A DNA stretch of 6,525 nt, from assembly GCA_934121875.1 (NCBI GenBank), contig CAKOVG010000035.1, forward strand, positions 1 to 6,525, given 5' to 3'. The notes under the pieces are model-generated. The model ran no database searches and had not been told where the DNA came from. It was given only the letters and a program-made list of their open reading frames with translations. This DNA comes from an uncultured Clostridia bacterium (GTDB lineage Bacteria; Bacillota; Clostridia; TANB77; CAG-508). A program made the translations under genes and the position numbers. The stretch's first letter is position 1. Every line of letters starts with the position of its first letter. This document shows positions 6,406 to 6,525 of this stretch, one piece after another.

Positions 6406-6437
6406 TAAAAAAATTTAATTTTTTTGCATAAAAACTA

Positions 6438-6466
6438 TTGCACTTTGATATAATGTGTACTATAAT
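6438..6466 (+). promoter_or_regulatory. Sigma-A promoter of the tRNA-Asn gene
   Basis: TTGCAC (6438-6443), a 17-bp spacer and TATAAT (6461-6466) form a good housekeeping promoter. Initiation near 6473 would leave a leader of about 14 nt before the mature tRNA. A second extended -10, TGATATAAT (6446-6454), with TTGCAT 19 bp upstream (6424-6429), overlaps it and may add a start 12 bp earlier. Confidence 0.7.
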
Positions 6467-6486
6467 AACTTCAGTTTTAAAAATAT

Positions 6487-6525
6487 TCTCCATTAGCTCA
6501 GTTGGTAGAGCGCTCGGCTGTTAAC
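6487..6525 (+). tRNA. tRNA-Asn (anticodon GTT), 5' part, cut by the window edge
   Basis: The 5' half of a tRNA is visible. Seven acceptor bases (6487-6493) are followed by T8-A9, the D-stem GCTC pairing with GAGC around AGTTGGTA, base 26 G, the anticodon stem strand CTCGG, and the loop CTGTTAA with anticodon GTT at 6520-6522. The 3' anticodon strand, variable loop, T arm and acceptor 3' strand lie beyond the edge, so pairing of the acceptor and anticodon stems cannot be checked. A strong promoter precedes it, and more tRNA genes may follow. Confidence 0.92.

Noticed and set aside
6381..6410. Terminator between recD2 and the tRNA
   Set aside because: The stems are nearly pure A-T, and the region lies between divergent promoters, where no transcript needs to end.
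1..6525. CRISPR array, insertion sequence or prophage attachment site
   Set aside because: There are no spaced direct repeats, transposase or integrase frames, or terminal inverted repeats. The tRNA is cut by the edge, so use of its 3' end as an attachment site cannot be judged.

Overview
The window reads as chromosome from a spore-forming, strongly AT-rich Clostridia-type Firmicute. The evidence is a full-length SpoVT sporulation regulator, purine-rich AGGAGG ribosome binding sites, several TTG starts, heavy A/T-ending codon use, and a neighbourhood joining recD2, a ComF-family gene and spoVT. I cannot name a genus from the sequence alone.

Layout. All protein genes lie on the minus strand and read right to left. 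At the right edge a tRNA-Asn(GTT) begins on the plus strand and runs off the window (6487-6525). It is divergent from recD2, and the two are separated by about 257 AT-rich bases holding promoters for both directions. recD2 (6229 down to 4006) encodes a RecD2-family helicase that is full length only if one extra base near 4210 is ignored. As written, the frame stops at 4202 and the last 67 residues are in another frame. Next comes a small heptad-repeat coiled-coil protein (3921-3499) with a perfect Shine-Dalgarno sequence but an ATA triplet where the start codon should be. Then come comFC (3457-2756), a 659-residue soluble KAP-type P-loop NTPase starting 4 bp after the comFC stop (2751-772), and spoVT (681-127), preceded by its own sigma-G-like promoter. 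The leftmost 126 bases hold no gene and end in an extended -10 element pointing out of the window.

How they may work together. RecD2 (DNA repair and recombination helicase) and ComFC (phosphoribosyltransferase-fold protein linked to DNA uptake and recombination) form a DNA-metabolism pair. The KAP NTPase is tightly coupled to comFC and is the main accessory gene here; KAP relatives include phage-exclusion proteins, but no defence role is shown by this sequence. SpoVT is probably separately expressed in the forespore. The most unusual observations are two apparent lesions about 290 bp apart, the recD2 frameshift and the missing start codon of the coiled-coil gene, and an inverted repeat that could fold the latter's translation initiation region into a stem-loop.
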